Numbered from the stretch's first letter, positions 15,866 through 24,716 are shown. The stretch is DNA of 64,000 nt from JBDWFY01 sp965275915 (GCA_965275915.1 CBDHYI010000005.1:62001-126000), one strand, 5' to 3'. Numbers and translations: made by a program. The notes: generated from the letters alone by a model not told the origin.

Positions 15866-17212
15866 CTACAATCCCGGACCCAGCTCAAGTTTGCTGCCAT
15901 CGGAAAATCGCGACAGCCGGAAGCGCTCGATATCTTCTGAAGGTTTCCGGCCGGTGGCCAGATCCGACACGATGCCGGCAAACCCGGGCCCGATGCCAAA
16001 ACCGTGCCCGCTCATACCGGTGACGACGATCAGACCGGACAGTCCGTCAACTCGATCCACAACTGGAACGACATCCGGCATCACATCCACCAGGCCGGCC
16101 CAGGCATTTGCGATTTCCGGCTTTCCGCAGTTGGGAAACCGCTCGGCAAAAAGCGACCGGGCCCGTTCTACAGATTTCATGTCCGGTGCCGGGTTCAGAA
16201 CCCGCGTGTTTTCGAACGGCGTTACTTCGTCGGCAGCCCATTGGCGTTTCTGAAACCATGCAAACGGTGTTCCCTCTTTCTGCGCCAGTCCATAGCCGTA
16301 TTCGGACCAGCTTCTCCGCATGACCGGAAGATATTTGCGAACATGCCGAAAGGAATCCGGTCCGATCAGGTGACGCGATTGCCGATGCGCGCACAGCGTA
16401 TATCCACCGTCATTTCTGCGCCTGATGCCGAGCCGGCCGTCAGCAGCATTTCCGGAGAGAAATTCCGGCAATTGCGTCGTTGCCGAAACCGTCGAGAACA
16501 TCGCAAGCTGCGGAATGGAAATCCCCTGATTGCGAAGAAAAAGGGATGACCACGCTCCTCCGGCGACGATCACCTGATCGGCCCTGACTGGCCCCATTTC
16601 CGTCACGACGCCGGAGATGTTTCCCGCAGTTGTTTCCAGAGAACGGACGGCGCACTCCTCGATAATGCATGCACCTTCTGATTGCGCCAGACCCGCCACG
16701 GCCGGAACCGCCAGCCATGGCTCGGCCCGGGCATCACTTGGCGTATGAATTGCGCCGACCCAGTTGTGGCCGGCCCCTGCCGTGTCCGGGTCAATCACAT
16801 CGTCAAGTTCAGCGGACGTAAGCAACCGCGTATCCAGATCATGGGCCCTGGCAACATCGAGCCAGTCGACCAGCCCTTTCAGTTCGCTGTCTTCGCTTGC
16901 CAGATATGTCACGCCCTTTTGAACAAATCCGGTTTTTCCGCCAAGTTCCCGGTCGACCTGGCGCCATAACTCCAGGGCCCTGATCATGATCGCAACCTCG
17001 GCCGGATCCCGGCCCTGTTTTCGGATCCAACCCCAGTTCCTTGACGATTGCTCACCCGCAATCCGGCCCTTTTCGCACAAAACAACGCGGCGACCGGCCC
17101 GCGCCAGATACAGAGCACTGAAAACGCCAATCACCCCGCCGCCAATAATAACCGTATCAACCGCCTCAGGCAGGGCATCCTGAAACCGTATCGGTGTCGA
17201 CTGATTAATCAT
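15866..17212 (-). CDS. FAD-dependent oxidoreductase (DAO family)
   Basis: A 448-residue flavoprotein of the D-amino-acid/sarcosine oxidase type. The dinucleotide-binding motif VIIGGGVIGVFSALYLARAG is at about residues 22-40, and a second FAD contact lies near the C-terminus (VVTGMSGHGFGIGPG). The motif EQSSRNWGWIRKQGRD after the Rossmann fold is typical of a rhizobial subgroup. Likely oxidises an amine or amino acid to an imine with release of reduced FAD. It is divergent from the amidinotransferase/ATP-grasp chimera, and a GlxA-type regulator lies beyond that, so a role in nitrogen compound metabolism is plausible but not shown. Confidence 0.88.
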   Translation of the reverse strand: MINQSTPIRFQDALPEAVDTVIIGGGVIGVFSALYLARAGRRVVLCEKGRIAGEQSSRNWGWIRKQGRDPAEVAIMIRALELWRQVDRELGGKTGFVQKGVTYLASEDSELKGLVDWLDVARAHDLDTRLLTSAELDDVIDPDTAGAGHNWVGAIHTPSDARAEPWLAVPAVAGLAQSEGACIIEECAVRSLETTAGNISGVVTEMGPVRADQVIVAGGAWSSLFLRNQGISIPQLAMFSTVSATTQLPEFLSGNAADGRLGIRRRNDGGYTLCAHRQSRHLIGPDSFRHVRKYLPVMRRSWSEYGYGLAQKEGTPFAWFQKRQWAADEVTPFENTRVLNPAPDMKSVERARSLFAERFPNCGKPEIANAWAGLVDVMPDVVPVVDRVDGLSGLIVVTGMSGHGFGIGPGFAGIVSDLATGRKPSEDIERFRLSRFSDGSKLELGPGL

Positions 17213-17395
17213 GGAAACCTTTCGCTTCGGACAATCGGCGCCTCACATTGGGGCCGGAGTTCAACGTCACATCTGGTTTGGCCTGTTACAAGCTGTCTTC
17301 TTTAAATCTCTGTAACAAACGCCCGAAAATTCTTGTATCCCCCCTGCCCGTCTCCATCTCAAAATCGACACAGCACTACGAAGGTATGCAAGGCG

Positions 17396-18616
17396 ATGAG
17401 CCTGTCTCAAGTGAAAACCAAGCCGCGTCTGGTTTCCCCCGGCGGGACGTCTGAAAAGGACCCGTTTGCAGTCAGAAAATCGAAGATCGTCAATACCCAC
17501 ACCGAGTGGGATCCGCTGGAGGAGATATTGTCGGCACGGCGGCCTTTGCGCAGCTGCCGACTGTGGGCTCCGGAGATGGTCGAAGCCAGCTACAGTTCGG
17601 TCACGCCCCTGTCGTCCAAATGGCTCGGTATGAACGTCCTGATGATTTCCGAACAGCTCGCGGTCGTCGATCTGCATCAGACAGAATTGATCAAAATGCT
17701 CGAAGGCGCAGGCGTCAGCGTCCTGCCGCTGCGGCTTCGCCACGGACGGCAACTGGGCGGTGGATCCATCGCAACCCGACGGATCGAGCGCAGTGCCGAC
17801 ATCGTTGCTGCATTCGAAGACGCATTCTATGAAGTAATGCATACCGTACCCAAAGAGATTCGGGCCGCCGTGATCCCGTCCTTTACGAACGGCCGCGCCA
17901 ATTTCCTGATCGAAGAATATCTTGCACCGGCCGAGCGGCTTAAGGCTCACGGTCTGGGCCGGGTTACCGTTGAATTGCTGGTTGAGGACGGAACCATCCG
18001 ATTTTTCGCGATGGCCGACGGCCGCTGTGTTTCGGACACGGACCACCGCAATTCCGAGCTCTGTTTTCCAAGCCGGCTTGGGGCGGAGGATGAGCACCAG
18101 TTCCGCGACCTGGCCGAAAAAGTCGTTTCTCTGTTCGGCTTGAACAACGGGCCGGTCATTCTTGATGCTGTGATGACGGACACGGGCCCGCAACTCTATG
18201 AGATCAACGCCCGGATCGACACCGCGCTCGTGCTGCCGTTGATCACCTCCTGCTGGGGTGTCGACCTTATCGAAGAAACTCTCAAAATCGCAGCCGGCAT
18301 CCCCCTCAGTACGGAGCTTGAGCGAGATCCCGAAGGATCGGCCTGCGCCCATCTCGTTCTGGCGCCGCAGCTGTCGCGGATAACGTGCCTTGAACTCTCC
18401 CATCCGGCGGATGCGAACCGAAACGGTAAAGTCACCGTCTTGAAAAAAGAGGGTGACACTGTCGCCGGTCCGGAAGGCGGCTATGACTGCATCGCAGTGA
18501 TCGAAGGACACGGCGCGGACCGGGACGATGTCTATGCGCAGATTGAGCAACGTCTGTCAGAGCTGAAATTGGACCTTCTACCGGTGTCAAACCCGACTGA
18601 AGCGCCTGCGGCCTGA
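17396..18616 (+). CDS. Chimeric protein: glycine-amidinotransferase fragments fused to the C-terminal half of an ATP-grasp ligase
   Basis: A 406-residue open frame without an intact known domain. Residues 33-44 (NTHTEWDPLEEI) match the start of arginine:glycine amidinotransferase, and residues 74-122 (SKWLGMNVL through RHGRQLGGG) match its end, but the ~200 residues between them, including the catalytic Asp and His, are missing. Exactly at the glycine run (LGGGS, 120-124), where the amidinotransferase catalytic Cys should follow, the sequence turns into ATP-grasp (IATRRIERSADIVAAFE, EEYL at 174-177, EINAR at 269-273, then a C-terminal ATP-grasp tail). The ATP-grasp N-domain and its first ATP-binding lysine are absent. 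ATG 17396 has AAGG upstream; an in-frame TTG lies at 17333. Whether this is a functional fold or an in-frame relic is unknown. Confidence 0.6.
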   Translation: MSLSQVKTKPRLVSPGGTSEKDPFAVRKSKIVNTHTEWDPLEEILSARRPLRSCRLWAPEMVEASYSSVTPLSSKWLGMNVLMISEQLAVVDLHQTELIKMLEGAGVSVLPLRLRHGRQLGGGSIATRRIERSADIVAAFEDAFYEVMHTVPKEIRAAVIPSFTNGRANFLIEEYLAPAERLKAHGLGRVTVELLVEDGTIRFFAMADGRCVSDTDHRNSELCFPSRLGAEDEHQFRDLAEKVVSLFGLNNGPVILDAVMTDTGPQLYEINARIDTALVLPLITSCWGVDLIEETLKIAAGIPLSTELERDPEGSACAHLVLAPQLSRITCLELSHPADANRNGKVTVLKKEGDTVAGPEGGYDCIAVIEGHGADRDDVYAQIEQRLSELKLDLLPVSNPTEAPAA

Positions 18617-18627
18617 CCCCGCGGATC

Positions 18628-18649
18628 ACAGCCCGCAAGCGGCTGTTTT
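18628..18649 (+). terminator. Terminator between convergent chimera and GlxA-type genes
   Basis: ACAGCC (18628-18633) pairs with GGCTGT (18641-18646), and TTTTC follows. This is a compact intrinsic terminator for the plus-strand gene; its tail touches the stop region of the minus-strand regulator. Confidence 0.6.
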
Positions 18650-19626
18650 CAGGCGTTATTCCGGCGCCGTGAATGTCTGAGTTCGTGCGGACTCATCGAA
18701 AACTCGGCCTTAAAACACTTGGCGAAGTGGCTGGGCGTGCTGAACCCGGTCGCCACGGCCACTTCGGTTATGCTTAGGCGGGATTGCACCAGCAGACGGT
18801 ATGCGGCCCTGAGCCGCAGCCGCATATGGTGCCGCTTGGGAGATGTTCCCAGATACCGTTGAAAAAGACGCTCAAGCTGGCGCGTCGAGACTCTCAGATC
18901 TTTGGCAAGCACCGACGGAGAAATCGGCTCATCGATTGTTTTCTCCATAATCGAAATTGCCTTTGACACCGCCGGATGCTGCACAGACATGCTGTTGGGC
19001 ACCCGCGCATCAACTGACTTCTGCAACAGCCTGACCTGAGCGTAACACATGCTTTCGGAGAGCAGGTCGGCAAAATCGGAACCGTGCTCAAGCGCGACAA
19101 AATCCAGAAAAAGATCGATTGCTGAAATGCCGCCCGAACTGGTGCATCTGAGGCCTTCGGATACATGTGTCCGGCCGCTAATAGGAACGTCCGGAAAATG
19201 TTCCGCAAAACCGTTCTGATACCAGGGATGGATGGACACTTCGGTATTGTCCAGCAGACCGGCGTCCGCCATCACGATGGCCGCCGTGCCCAGGCCTGTG
19301 ACGCGGACATCTCCCCGAACGACGCGCGACAACCAGATTTTCAGTTGGGAAATGTCCAGCTCAAACACGTCTTCACCGGACACGATGACGATGTCTTTGG
19401 CAGTTGTTACCGCCCGGATATTCAGGTCAACGGCAACATCCATTTCGGCACTTGAGCGCACGGATTGGCCGGAAAGACCACAGGTTCGCCAATCGTAAAT
19501 CCTGCGGCCAGCCACAAAATTGGCATTTTGCAGCGTTTCGACGGCCGCCTGCAGCGAAAGATGCGAAAAATGATCAAGCAGCACGAAATGGAAAATATGC
19601 GGCTCATATCCAATCGCTTGTCCCAT
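18649..19626 (-). CDS. GlxA-family transcriptional regulator (DJ-1/PfpI domain plus AraC HTH)
   Basis: A 325-residue regulator with an N-terminal class-I glutamine-amidotransferase-like (DJ-1/PfpI) sensor domain (about residues 10-180) and a C-terminal AraC/XylS domain (about 215-320). The HTH region shows LAKDLRVSTRQLERLFQRYLG and VAVATGFSTPSHFAKCFKAEF. Regulators of this type (for example GbdR and CdhR) govern degradation of quaternary amines and amino acids. The ATG at 19626 is used; a TTG lies one codon earlier. It starts 18 bases after the panB stop on the same strand, so it may be cotranscribed with panC-panB, an unusual partnership. Confidence 0.88.
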   Translation of the reverse strand: MGQAIGYEPHIFHFVLLDHFSHLSLQAAVETLQNANFVAGRRIYDWRTCGLSGQSVRSSAEMDVAVDLNIRAVTTAKDIVIVSGEDVFELDISQLKIWLSRVVRGDVRVTGLGTAAIVMADAGLLDNTEVSIHPWYQNGFAEHFPDVPISGRTHVSEGLRCTSSGGISAIDLFLDFVALEHGSDFADLLSESMCYAQVRLLQKSVDARVPNSMSVQHPAVSKAISIMEKTIDEPISPSVLAKDLRVSTRQLERLFQRYLGTSPKRHHMRLRLRAAYRLLVQSRLSITEVAVATGFSTPSHFAKCFKAEFSMSPHELRHSRRRNNA

Positions 19627-19644
19627 CAATTCATCGCCCGCATC

Positions 19645-20460
19645 CTAACGATAAACTTCTTTGTCAGTCGGAAATTTACGGGCTCTCACATCATCCGCAT
19701 AGCCTGACACGGCATTTTCGATCTGGTTCAGCAAATCCCCATAGACTTTAACGAATTTGGGCGGACGGGCATTCAGGCCCAGCATGTCTTCAAGAACAAG
19801 GATCTGACCGTCGCACTCAACGCTGGCGCCGATCCCGATGGTGGGGATTTTGACCTGCCTGGTAATCTCTGCCGCAAGGGGCTCGACCATCCCTTCAAGC
19901 ACGAGGGCAAACGCCCCCGCCTCTGCAACGGCATCGGCATCAGTCTTGTGAATATCCCACGTTTCCCTGTCACGCCCCTGGGTTTTGAAGCCGCCCATCA
20001 CGTGGCTCGACTGAGGGGTCAGCCCGATATGGGCCATGACGGGGACGCCTCGTTCCACGAGAAATCGGATCGTCTCGACCATGCGCGCGCCGCCTTCCAG
20101 TTTGACGGCACCGCAGCCGGTTTCCTTCATGATCCGCGCGGCATTGCGAAACGCAACATTCGGGCTTTCCTCATAACTGCCAAAGGGCATATCCACGACA
20201 ATCAGTGCCTGCTCCGTACCCCGGACCACGGCACGCCCGTGCATGATCATCAGATCCAGCGGCACACCGACCGTGGTCTCCATCCCGTGCATCACCATGC
20301 CCAGGCTGTCACCCACCAGAATGAAATCCGCATATTTATCCACGATGGCCGCTGTATGCGCGTGATAGGAGGTCAGCGAGACAATCGGCTCAGCGCCTTT
20401 TTTCGCTGCAATTTGGGGAACCGTGATGCGGCGAACCGGTTTTTGGGCTTCGGTGCTCAT
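19645..20460 (-). CDS. panB: 3-methyl-2-oxobutanoate hydroxymethyltransferase PanB
   Basis: First committed enzyme of pantothenate synthesis, converting 2-ketoisovalerate to ketopantoate with methylene-THF. The 271-residue protein shows the family landmarks VSLTSYHAHTAAIVD, LVGDSLGMVMHGME, the Mg-binding EGGARM region and GIGASVECDGQILVLEDMLG. It overlaps panC by four bases, forming a panC-panB operon. Length normal, no defects. Confidence 0.97.
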   Translation of the reverse strand: MSTEAQKPVRRITVPQIAAKKGAEPIVSLTSYHAHTAAIVDKYADFILVGDSLGMVMHGMETTVGVPLDLMIMHGRAVVRGTEQALIVVDMPFGSYEESPNVAFRNAARIMKETGCGAVKLEGGARMVETIRFLVERGVPVMAHIGLTPQSSHVMGGFKTQGRDRETWDIHKTDADAVAEAGAFALVLEGMVEPLAAEITRQVKIPTIGIGASVECDGQILVLEDMLGLNARPPKFVKVYGDLLNQIENAVSGYADDVRARKFPTDKEVYR

Positions 20461-21320
20461 TTCGGGCTTCCCTCTTGCGGGAATATCTCACGTTGATCGA
20501 TCAGAAGGACGCTGCCGAATTCGGCAGAAAGCATAATCGCGAGCGCGTGATCGATGGGGCCGCTGACCGGGTTTAACGAGCGCGCCTCGACAACATCGAC
20601 CGCGCGCAGCGTCGCGCGGGGTTCCGCCTTGATTCGGGTCCGGATAGCCATTCGGAGTTCTTCAACCGTGGCTCCTTTCGCCGCCAGCGTTTCGGCCTCG
20701 GTCAAGGCCGCATTCAGCACCAGCGCGGCCTTTCGGTCTTCCCGATTGAGGCGCACATTGCGGGAGGACATGGCAAGCCCATCGGCCTCCCGGACCGTCG
20801 GCACACCATGAATTTCAAGTGGGAAATGCAGATCCTGCGTCATGCGCCTGATCACCTGAAGCTGCTGATAGTCTTTCTCGCCGAAATAGGCCGCGTCGGG
20901 CAAAACGATGTTGAAAAGCCGCGCCACAACTGTTGCCACGCCGCGAAAGTGACCGGGACGGACTTTCCCGTGCAGCTTATTGGCGAGATCCGTCGTTTCG
21001 ACGATTGTCTCATCCCCCGCCGGATAGATCGTTTCCACTTCCGGCAGGAACAGCGCATGCACGCCTTCTTTCTTAAGAAGGCCGATATCCCGTTCGTCGT
21101 CGGAAGGATAATGCGCCAGATCGGCAACTTCACCGAATTGGGTCGGGTTCACGAAGATCGTCGCCACAACCCGGTCATGGTCCCGCATCGCGGCGCGCAT
21201 GAGTGTCAGATGCCCTTCGTGCAGGGCACCCATCGTGGTGACAAGCCCCACGCTTTCCCCGCCCCCGCGATAGCCCGCGACAACCTTTCGGATGTCAGTC
21301 ACTGTGTCGCAAATATGCAT
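20457..21320 (-). CDS. panC: Pantothenate synthetase PanC
   Basis: Ligates pantoate and beta-alanine with ATP. The 287-residue enzyme has the nucleotidyltransferase HxGH motif in TTMGALHEGHLTLM, the ATIFVNPTQF segment, PDAAYFGEKDYQQL and the KMSKS-like MSSRNVRL motif. First gene of the panC-panB pair. ATG start with the usual N-terminus (MHICDTVTDIRK). Confidence 0.97.
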   Translation of the reverse strand: MHICDTVTDIRKVVAGYRGGGESVGLVTTMGALHEGHLTLMRAAMRDHDRVVATIFVNPTQFGEVADLAHYPSDDERDIGLLKKEGVHALFLPEVETIYPAGDETIVETTDLANKLHGKVRPGHFRGVATVVARLFNIVLPDAAYFGEKDYQQLQVIRRMTQDLHFPLEIHGVPTVREADGLAMSSRNVRLNREDRKAALVLNAALTEAETLAAKGATVEELRMAIRTRIKAEPRATLRAVDVVEARSLNPVSGPIDHALAIMLSAEFGSVLLIDQREIFPQEGSPK

Positions 21321-21412
21321 AGCCCTGATTAGTTTACAAACGCGTCCGCTTCAAGTGGGCTGCTCGTCGAAGCCTGCGTCGCCTGACAGTCGAGATCCGA
21401 CGACTTTGTGCG

Positions 21413-22273
21413 CTATCCCGCCGTCTCTTCCGGTTCGGCCTCGCCGCTTTCAAACCAGTCCATCATCCGCTTGGCCCACCCCTTGGGCGCGCCGTGGCCG
21501 CCTTTGTGCAGAAGCAGGTCGATGCGTCCGGCGTCGCAGTCGGTCCAGTGGCGCAGCCAGTAGTCACCGTCAAAACTGTTCTTTTCCGGCTGCCGTTTGC
21601 CGCACCCGTTCGTTTCCCGCAGGATTTTCAGTGACGCCCAGACGTCGCCCTGGATAACAGCACCGTTCCGGAACGAGCGTCCTTCCAGGGGTACGGTGCG
21701 ATCGGTCCAGCCATGGGTGTGAAAAAGCCGAACCGGCGCGGCACATGCCTTTGGCAGATCGTCCCAGAATGCTCCGGCCATAGGGGCGTAGGCAGTGGCA
21801 AAATCCGGCGTCCGGCATGCGATGTCCCAAACCATAGAACCGCCACGCGAAAAACCGCTGAGGAGGACCGGCTCCGTCTCAAGGTCAAATCGCGCTCGCA
21901 CATCGGCCAGAACATCGCCCAGAAACATGGTATCGTCGTGATCGTGGGAGGTGTTTTTGGCCTTCACGGACCAGTCCCGCTGATAGCGGTTGTTGGGATG
22001 ATAGCCATTGGGTGCGACAAAAACATAGCCGCGCGCAGACGCTTCTTTCGCCATACCGGACTTCAGCAGACCTTTCCCTTGTGCACCGCCGCCGTGAAGA
22101 TGGATCACAATTCCCTTCGGCGCATTGGTTTCAGGCAAACCGAGATGGTATGTTCCGGAGTCAAGGACGCACGGCGTATCGGCTCCGCCGCACGTCTCGC
22201 TAAGCGCGGTCTGACCGGCCAGGAGCCAGACCAGAGATGACAGGGTAATCGTCAACGGAAAAGTGTGTTTCAT
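21413..22273 (-). CDS. Secreted alpha/beta-hydrolase of the PHB depolymerase/LpqC esterase family
   Basis: A 286-residue hydrolase with a Sec signal peptide (about residues 1-25, ending ALS). It contains the oxyanion-hole HLHGGGAQG, the nucleophile motif GFSRGG, an Asp in HGWTDRTVP and a final His in HKGGHGAPKGW, so the Ser-Asp-His triad seems intact. Family members cleave polyhydroxybutyrate or feruloyl-type esters. Paired cysteines (ETCGGADTPC) after the signal peptide suggest a disulfide. The start at 22273 has an AAGG SD and replaces a longer in-frame start at 22318. The accessory island begins about 120 bases upstream of this gene's start. Confidence 0.85.
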   Translation of the reverse strand: MKHTFPLTITLSSLVWLLAGQTALSETCGGADTPCVLDSGTYHLGLPETNAPKGIVIHLHGGGAQGKGLLKSGMAKEASARGYVFVAPNGYHPNNRYQRDWSVKAKNTSHDHDDTMFLGDVLADVRARFDLETEPVLLSGFSRGGSMVWDIACRTPDFATAYAPMAGAFWDDLPKACAAPVRLFHTHGWTDRTVPLEGRSFRNGAVIQGDVWASLKILRETNGCGKRQPEKNSFDGDYWLRHWTDCDAGRIDLLLHKGGHGAPKGWAKRMMDWFESGEAEPEETAG

Positions 22274-22457
22274 CGAAAAACCTTCTATGCGGCACGCCAA
22301 TTTCCAAATATGACGCACCGCATAGTACTGTTCTTCTTCGGTATGGCCAGAGGGCCGGTCGACACATCTTCGTCAACAGCGAAGCTGGCGATCAATGAAG
22401 TGGTCCCGTTTTTCCGGACAGTTCAGCAGCTAATTTAAGGTGTATCCGGGTTGGTTT

Positions 22458-23312
22458 TCATGCTGCCAATTTTATGTTTCTGTCAGCCCAGTATGCCTCC
22501 TTGGGAGTTTTGTTCTCAAGGGCTGAATGAGGCCGTTCGGTGTTGTAAAATTTCATCCAGTTACGAATGACACGATGCGCCTTGAAGCCGTCAGTCAGAT
22601 CTTCCAGATAAACCGCTTCCTGCTTCAAGGATCGCCAGAGCCGTTCGATGAAGATGTTGTCCATGCACCGGCCGCGCCCATCCATCGAGATGCGTATGCC
22701 AGCTTCGGTCAGCGTGGTGATCCAGGCCGATCCGGTGAACTGTGATCCCTGATCGGTGTTCATGATTTCTGGGAGGCCAAACCGGGCGATGGCCTCGTTC
22801 AAGGCTTCGACGCAGAAGTCGGCGTGCATCGTGTTTGACAACCGCCAGCTCAGGACTTTCCGTGTTGTCCAATCCATAATCGCAACCAGATACAGAAACC
22901 CGTGTTTCACTGGAATGAACGTGATGTCCGAACACCAGCCCTGGTTCGGCCGATTGATCGTCATGCTCCGCAGCAGATAGGGATAAACCTTGTGCTGCGG
23001 ATGCGGCTGGCTGGTTCTGGGTCGTTTGTAGATCGCTTCCAGTCCCATCTTCGCCATCAGACGGCGAACCCGATGGCGGCCAACCACGATACCATCGCGG
23101 CGCAGATAGGCAGCGACCTGCCGGCTTCCAAAGAACGGATATTTGGTGAAGGTCCGGTCGATGGCCTTCATCAACTCCAGCGTTGCTGCGCTGACCCCGA
23201 CTGGCATGTAGTAGAACGCCGACCGGCTCAGCTTTACCAATTTGCATTGCTGACTGATGCTCAGATCCGGATGGTCCCGGCGGAGCATCGTCTTCTTCTT
23301 GGCCGGGCTCAC
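22458..23312 (-). CDS. IS3-family transposase OrfB (DDE integrase)
   Basis: A 284-residue catalytic part. It has the HTH_21 start (RSAFYYMPVG), then the retroviral-type integrase core with D in WCSDITFIPV, D in MNTDQGSQFT and E in FIERLWRSLKQEAVYLED, ending FYNTERPHSALENKTP. A GTG start overlaps the orfA stop; in IS3 elements the two frames are normally joined by a -1 ribosomal frameshift, and a TTTTTTA run is present upstream of the orfA stop. The frame appears intact. Confidence 0.93.
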   Translation of the reverse strand: MSPAKKKTMLRRDHPDLSISQQCKLVKLSRSAFYYMPVGVSAATLELMKAIDRTFTKYPFFGSRQVAAYLRRDGIVVGRHRVRRLMAKMGLEAIYKRPRTSQPHPQHKVYPYLLRSMTINRPNQGWCSDITFIPVKHGFLYLVAIMDWTTRKVLSWRLSNTMHADFCVEALNEAIARFGLPEIMNTDQGSQFTGSAWITTLTEAGIRISMDGRGRCMDNIFIERLWRSLKQEAVYLEDLTDGFKAHRVIRNWMKFYNTERPHSALENKTPKEAYWADRNIKLAA

Positions 23313-23587
23313 TTCTTGAGCCCTTGCGCTAAAAAATCATTCTCGACGGTCAGCCTCCCGATCTTGGCGTGCAATTCCTTGACCTCCGCTTCCGTAGGCC
23401 CCTCGGATTTGCCTCCACGGGTGAACACACCCGCCATGCCTTCGACAGCCTGACGTTTCCATGTGCTCACCTGGTTCGGGTGAACATGATACTTCGCTGC
23501 GATCTCCTGGATCGTATTGTCACCGCGCAAAGCCTCAAGCGCGATCTTCGCTTTAAACGAGTCCGAAAAATTCCGGCGTTTCGCCAT
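23309..23587 (-). CDS. IS3-family transposase OrfA (helix-turn-helix)
   Basis: A 92-residue N-terminal transposase part with HTH_Tnp_1: FSDSFKAKIALEALRGD, IQEIAAKYHVHPNQVSTWK, followed by a leucine-zipper-like segment (LHAKIGRLTVENDFL). It binds the element ends. It overlaps orfB by four bases. Confidence 0.92.
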   Translation of the reverse strand: MAKRRNFSDSFKAKIALEALRGDNTIQEIAAKYHVHPNQVSTWKRQAVEGMAGVFTRGGKSEGPTEAEVKELHAKIGRLTVENDFLAQGLKK

Positions 23588-23653
23588 TCTCGTATCCCTT
23601 CAAATCAATGGAATACACCTTAGCAACCTGTCCGGATTTCCGGGACCACTTCA

Positions 23654-23883
23654 GCATCTTGCGGGAGCAGGAAGGTGGTCAGAAGACAGCCGATGTTTGC
23701 AGGCGTCACGGCATCTCGGAAGCCACCTTCTACAAGTACAAGGCCAAGTTTGGCGGCATGGATGTGTCCGATGCCCGCAAGCTGAGGGCGCTGGAAGACG
23801 AGAATTCGAAGCTCAAGAAGCTCCTGGCAGAAGCCATGCTCGATAACGCTATGCTGAAGGACGTCGCTTCAAAAAAATGGTAA
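23654..23883 (+). pseudogene. Truncated orfA of the IS407-like element
   Basis: The frame starts mid-protein at ILREQEGGQKTADVCRRHG and continues through ATFYKYKAKFGGMDVSDARKL and a coiled segment to ASKKW. The usual first ~15 residues (ahead of ILREQE) are replaced by sequence from the adjacent IS end. An A7 run (23871-23877) at the end is the expected -1 frameshift site into orfB. Confidence 0.85.
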
Positions 23884-24716
23884 CGCCCGATGCAAAGCGA
23901 AGTGCGGTGGCTCACCTGTGCTCCGGGCATGGAGTGAGCCAGCGTCGGGCGTGTGCGATCTTGCAGGTTGACCGGTCGAGTGTTCGGTATCGAAGTCTTC
24001 GGCCAGATGATACCGATCTGCGTGAAGCCATGAAGAAGATTGCTGGTGAACGCCGGCGCTTCGGCTACAGGCGAATTCACCTGATGCTGGAGCGTCAGGG
24101 CATTCGAATAAACCAGAAGAAGCTGCGGCGCCTTTATCGCGAGGAGAAGTTGCAAGTCCGCAAACGTGGTGGCCGGAAACGAGCTCTGGGCACCAGAAGG
24201 CCAATGATGTTGCCGAGCAGGTCAAATGAGCGGTGGAGCCTGGACTTCGTGTCGGATGCCTTCACGGACGGTCGTCGCTTCCGAGTTCTAGCCGTGGTCG
24301 ATGATTACAGTCGCGAGTGCCTTGCGCTGGTGGCCGATACGTCTTTATCCGGCTTGCGGGTTACCCGTGAACTCGATGCGCTCATCTGCTTGCGTGGCAA
24401 GCCGATCACCGTGGTCTCAGACAACGGCACCGAACTGACCAGTATCGCCGTTCTCAAATGGTGTCAGGAGACCGGCATCAACTGGCATTACATCCAACCC
24501 GGTAAACCAATGCAAAACGGCTTCGTCGAGAGTTTCAACGGTCGCTTCAGGGATGAGTGTCTCAACGAGACGCTGTTCTCATCGCTCTCAGAAACCCGAT
24601 CCAAAATTAACGCTTGGAAGGATGACTACAACCGAAACAGACCCCACTCATCCCTGGGTAATCTGACACCCAACGAATTCGCTATGAAAATGACATTGCA
24701 AATGCGTGCCGCATAA
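23877..24716 (+). CDS. IS407-like transposase OrfB
   Basis: A 279-residue DDE transposase: CAILQVDRSSVRYRS, RRFGYRRIHLMLERQG, then catalytic D in WSLDFVSDA, D in VVSDNGTELTS and E in FVESFNGRFRDECLNE, ending HSSLGNLTPNEFA. The reading frame is intact, but its orfA is truncated, so the element is probably unable to move on its own. Overlaps orfA at the A7 slippery run. Confidence 0.9.
   Translation: MVTPDAKRSAVAHLCSGHGVSQRRACAILQVDRSSVRYRSLRPDDTDLREAMKKIAGERRRFGYRRIHLMLERQGIRINQKKLRRLYREEKLQVRKRGGRKRALGTRRPMMLPSRSNERWSLDFVSDAFTDGRRFRVLAVVDDYSRECLALVADTSLSGLRVTRELDALICLRGKPITVVSDNGTELTSIAVLKWCQETGINWHYIQPGKPMQNGFVESFNGRFRDECLNETLFSSLSETRSKINAWKDDYNRNRPHSSLGNLTPNEFAMKMTLQMRAA

Larger units (their letters stand above)
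22396..23653 (-). mobile_element. IS3-family insertion sequence, apparently complete
   Basis: Element of about 1.26 kb bounded by imperfect inverted repeats. The left end starts TGAAGTGGTCCCG and the right end, read on the other strand, starts the same way; both then carry a TCCGGACAG block and end in a related AAGGTGTAT block. It encodes two overlapping transposase frames (orfA and orfB). No matching short target duplication was seen at the two flanks (CAA before, GCA after). The right end sits inside the orfA of a second IS3-type element. Confidence 0.85.

Noticed and set aside
17267..18550. Long 427-codon open frame on the minus strand
   Set aside because: It is antisense to the amidinotransferase/ATP-grasp chimera, whose plus-strand text matches known families. 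The antisense translation has no recognisable motif.
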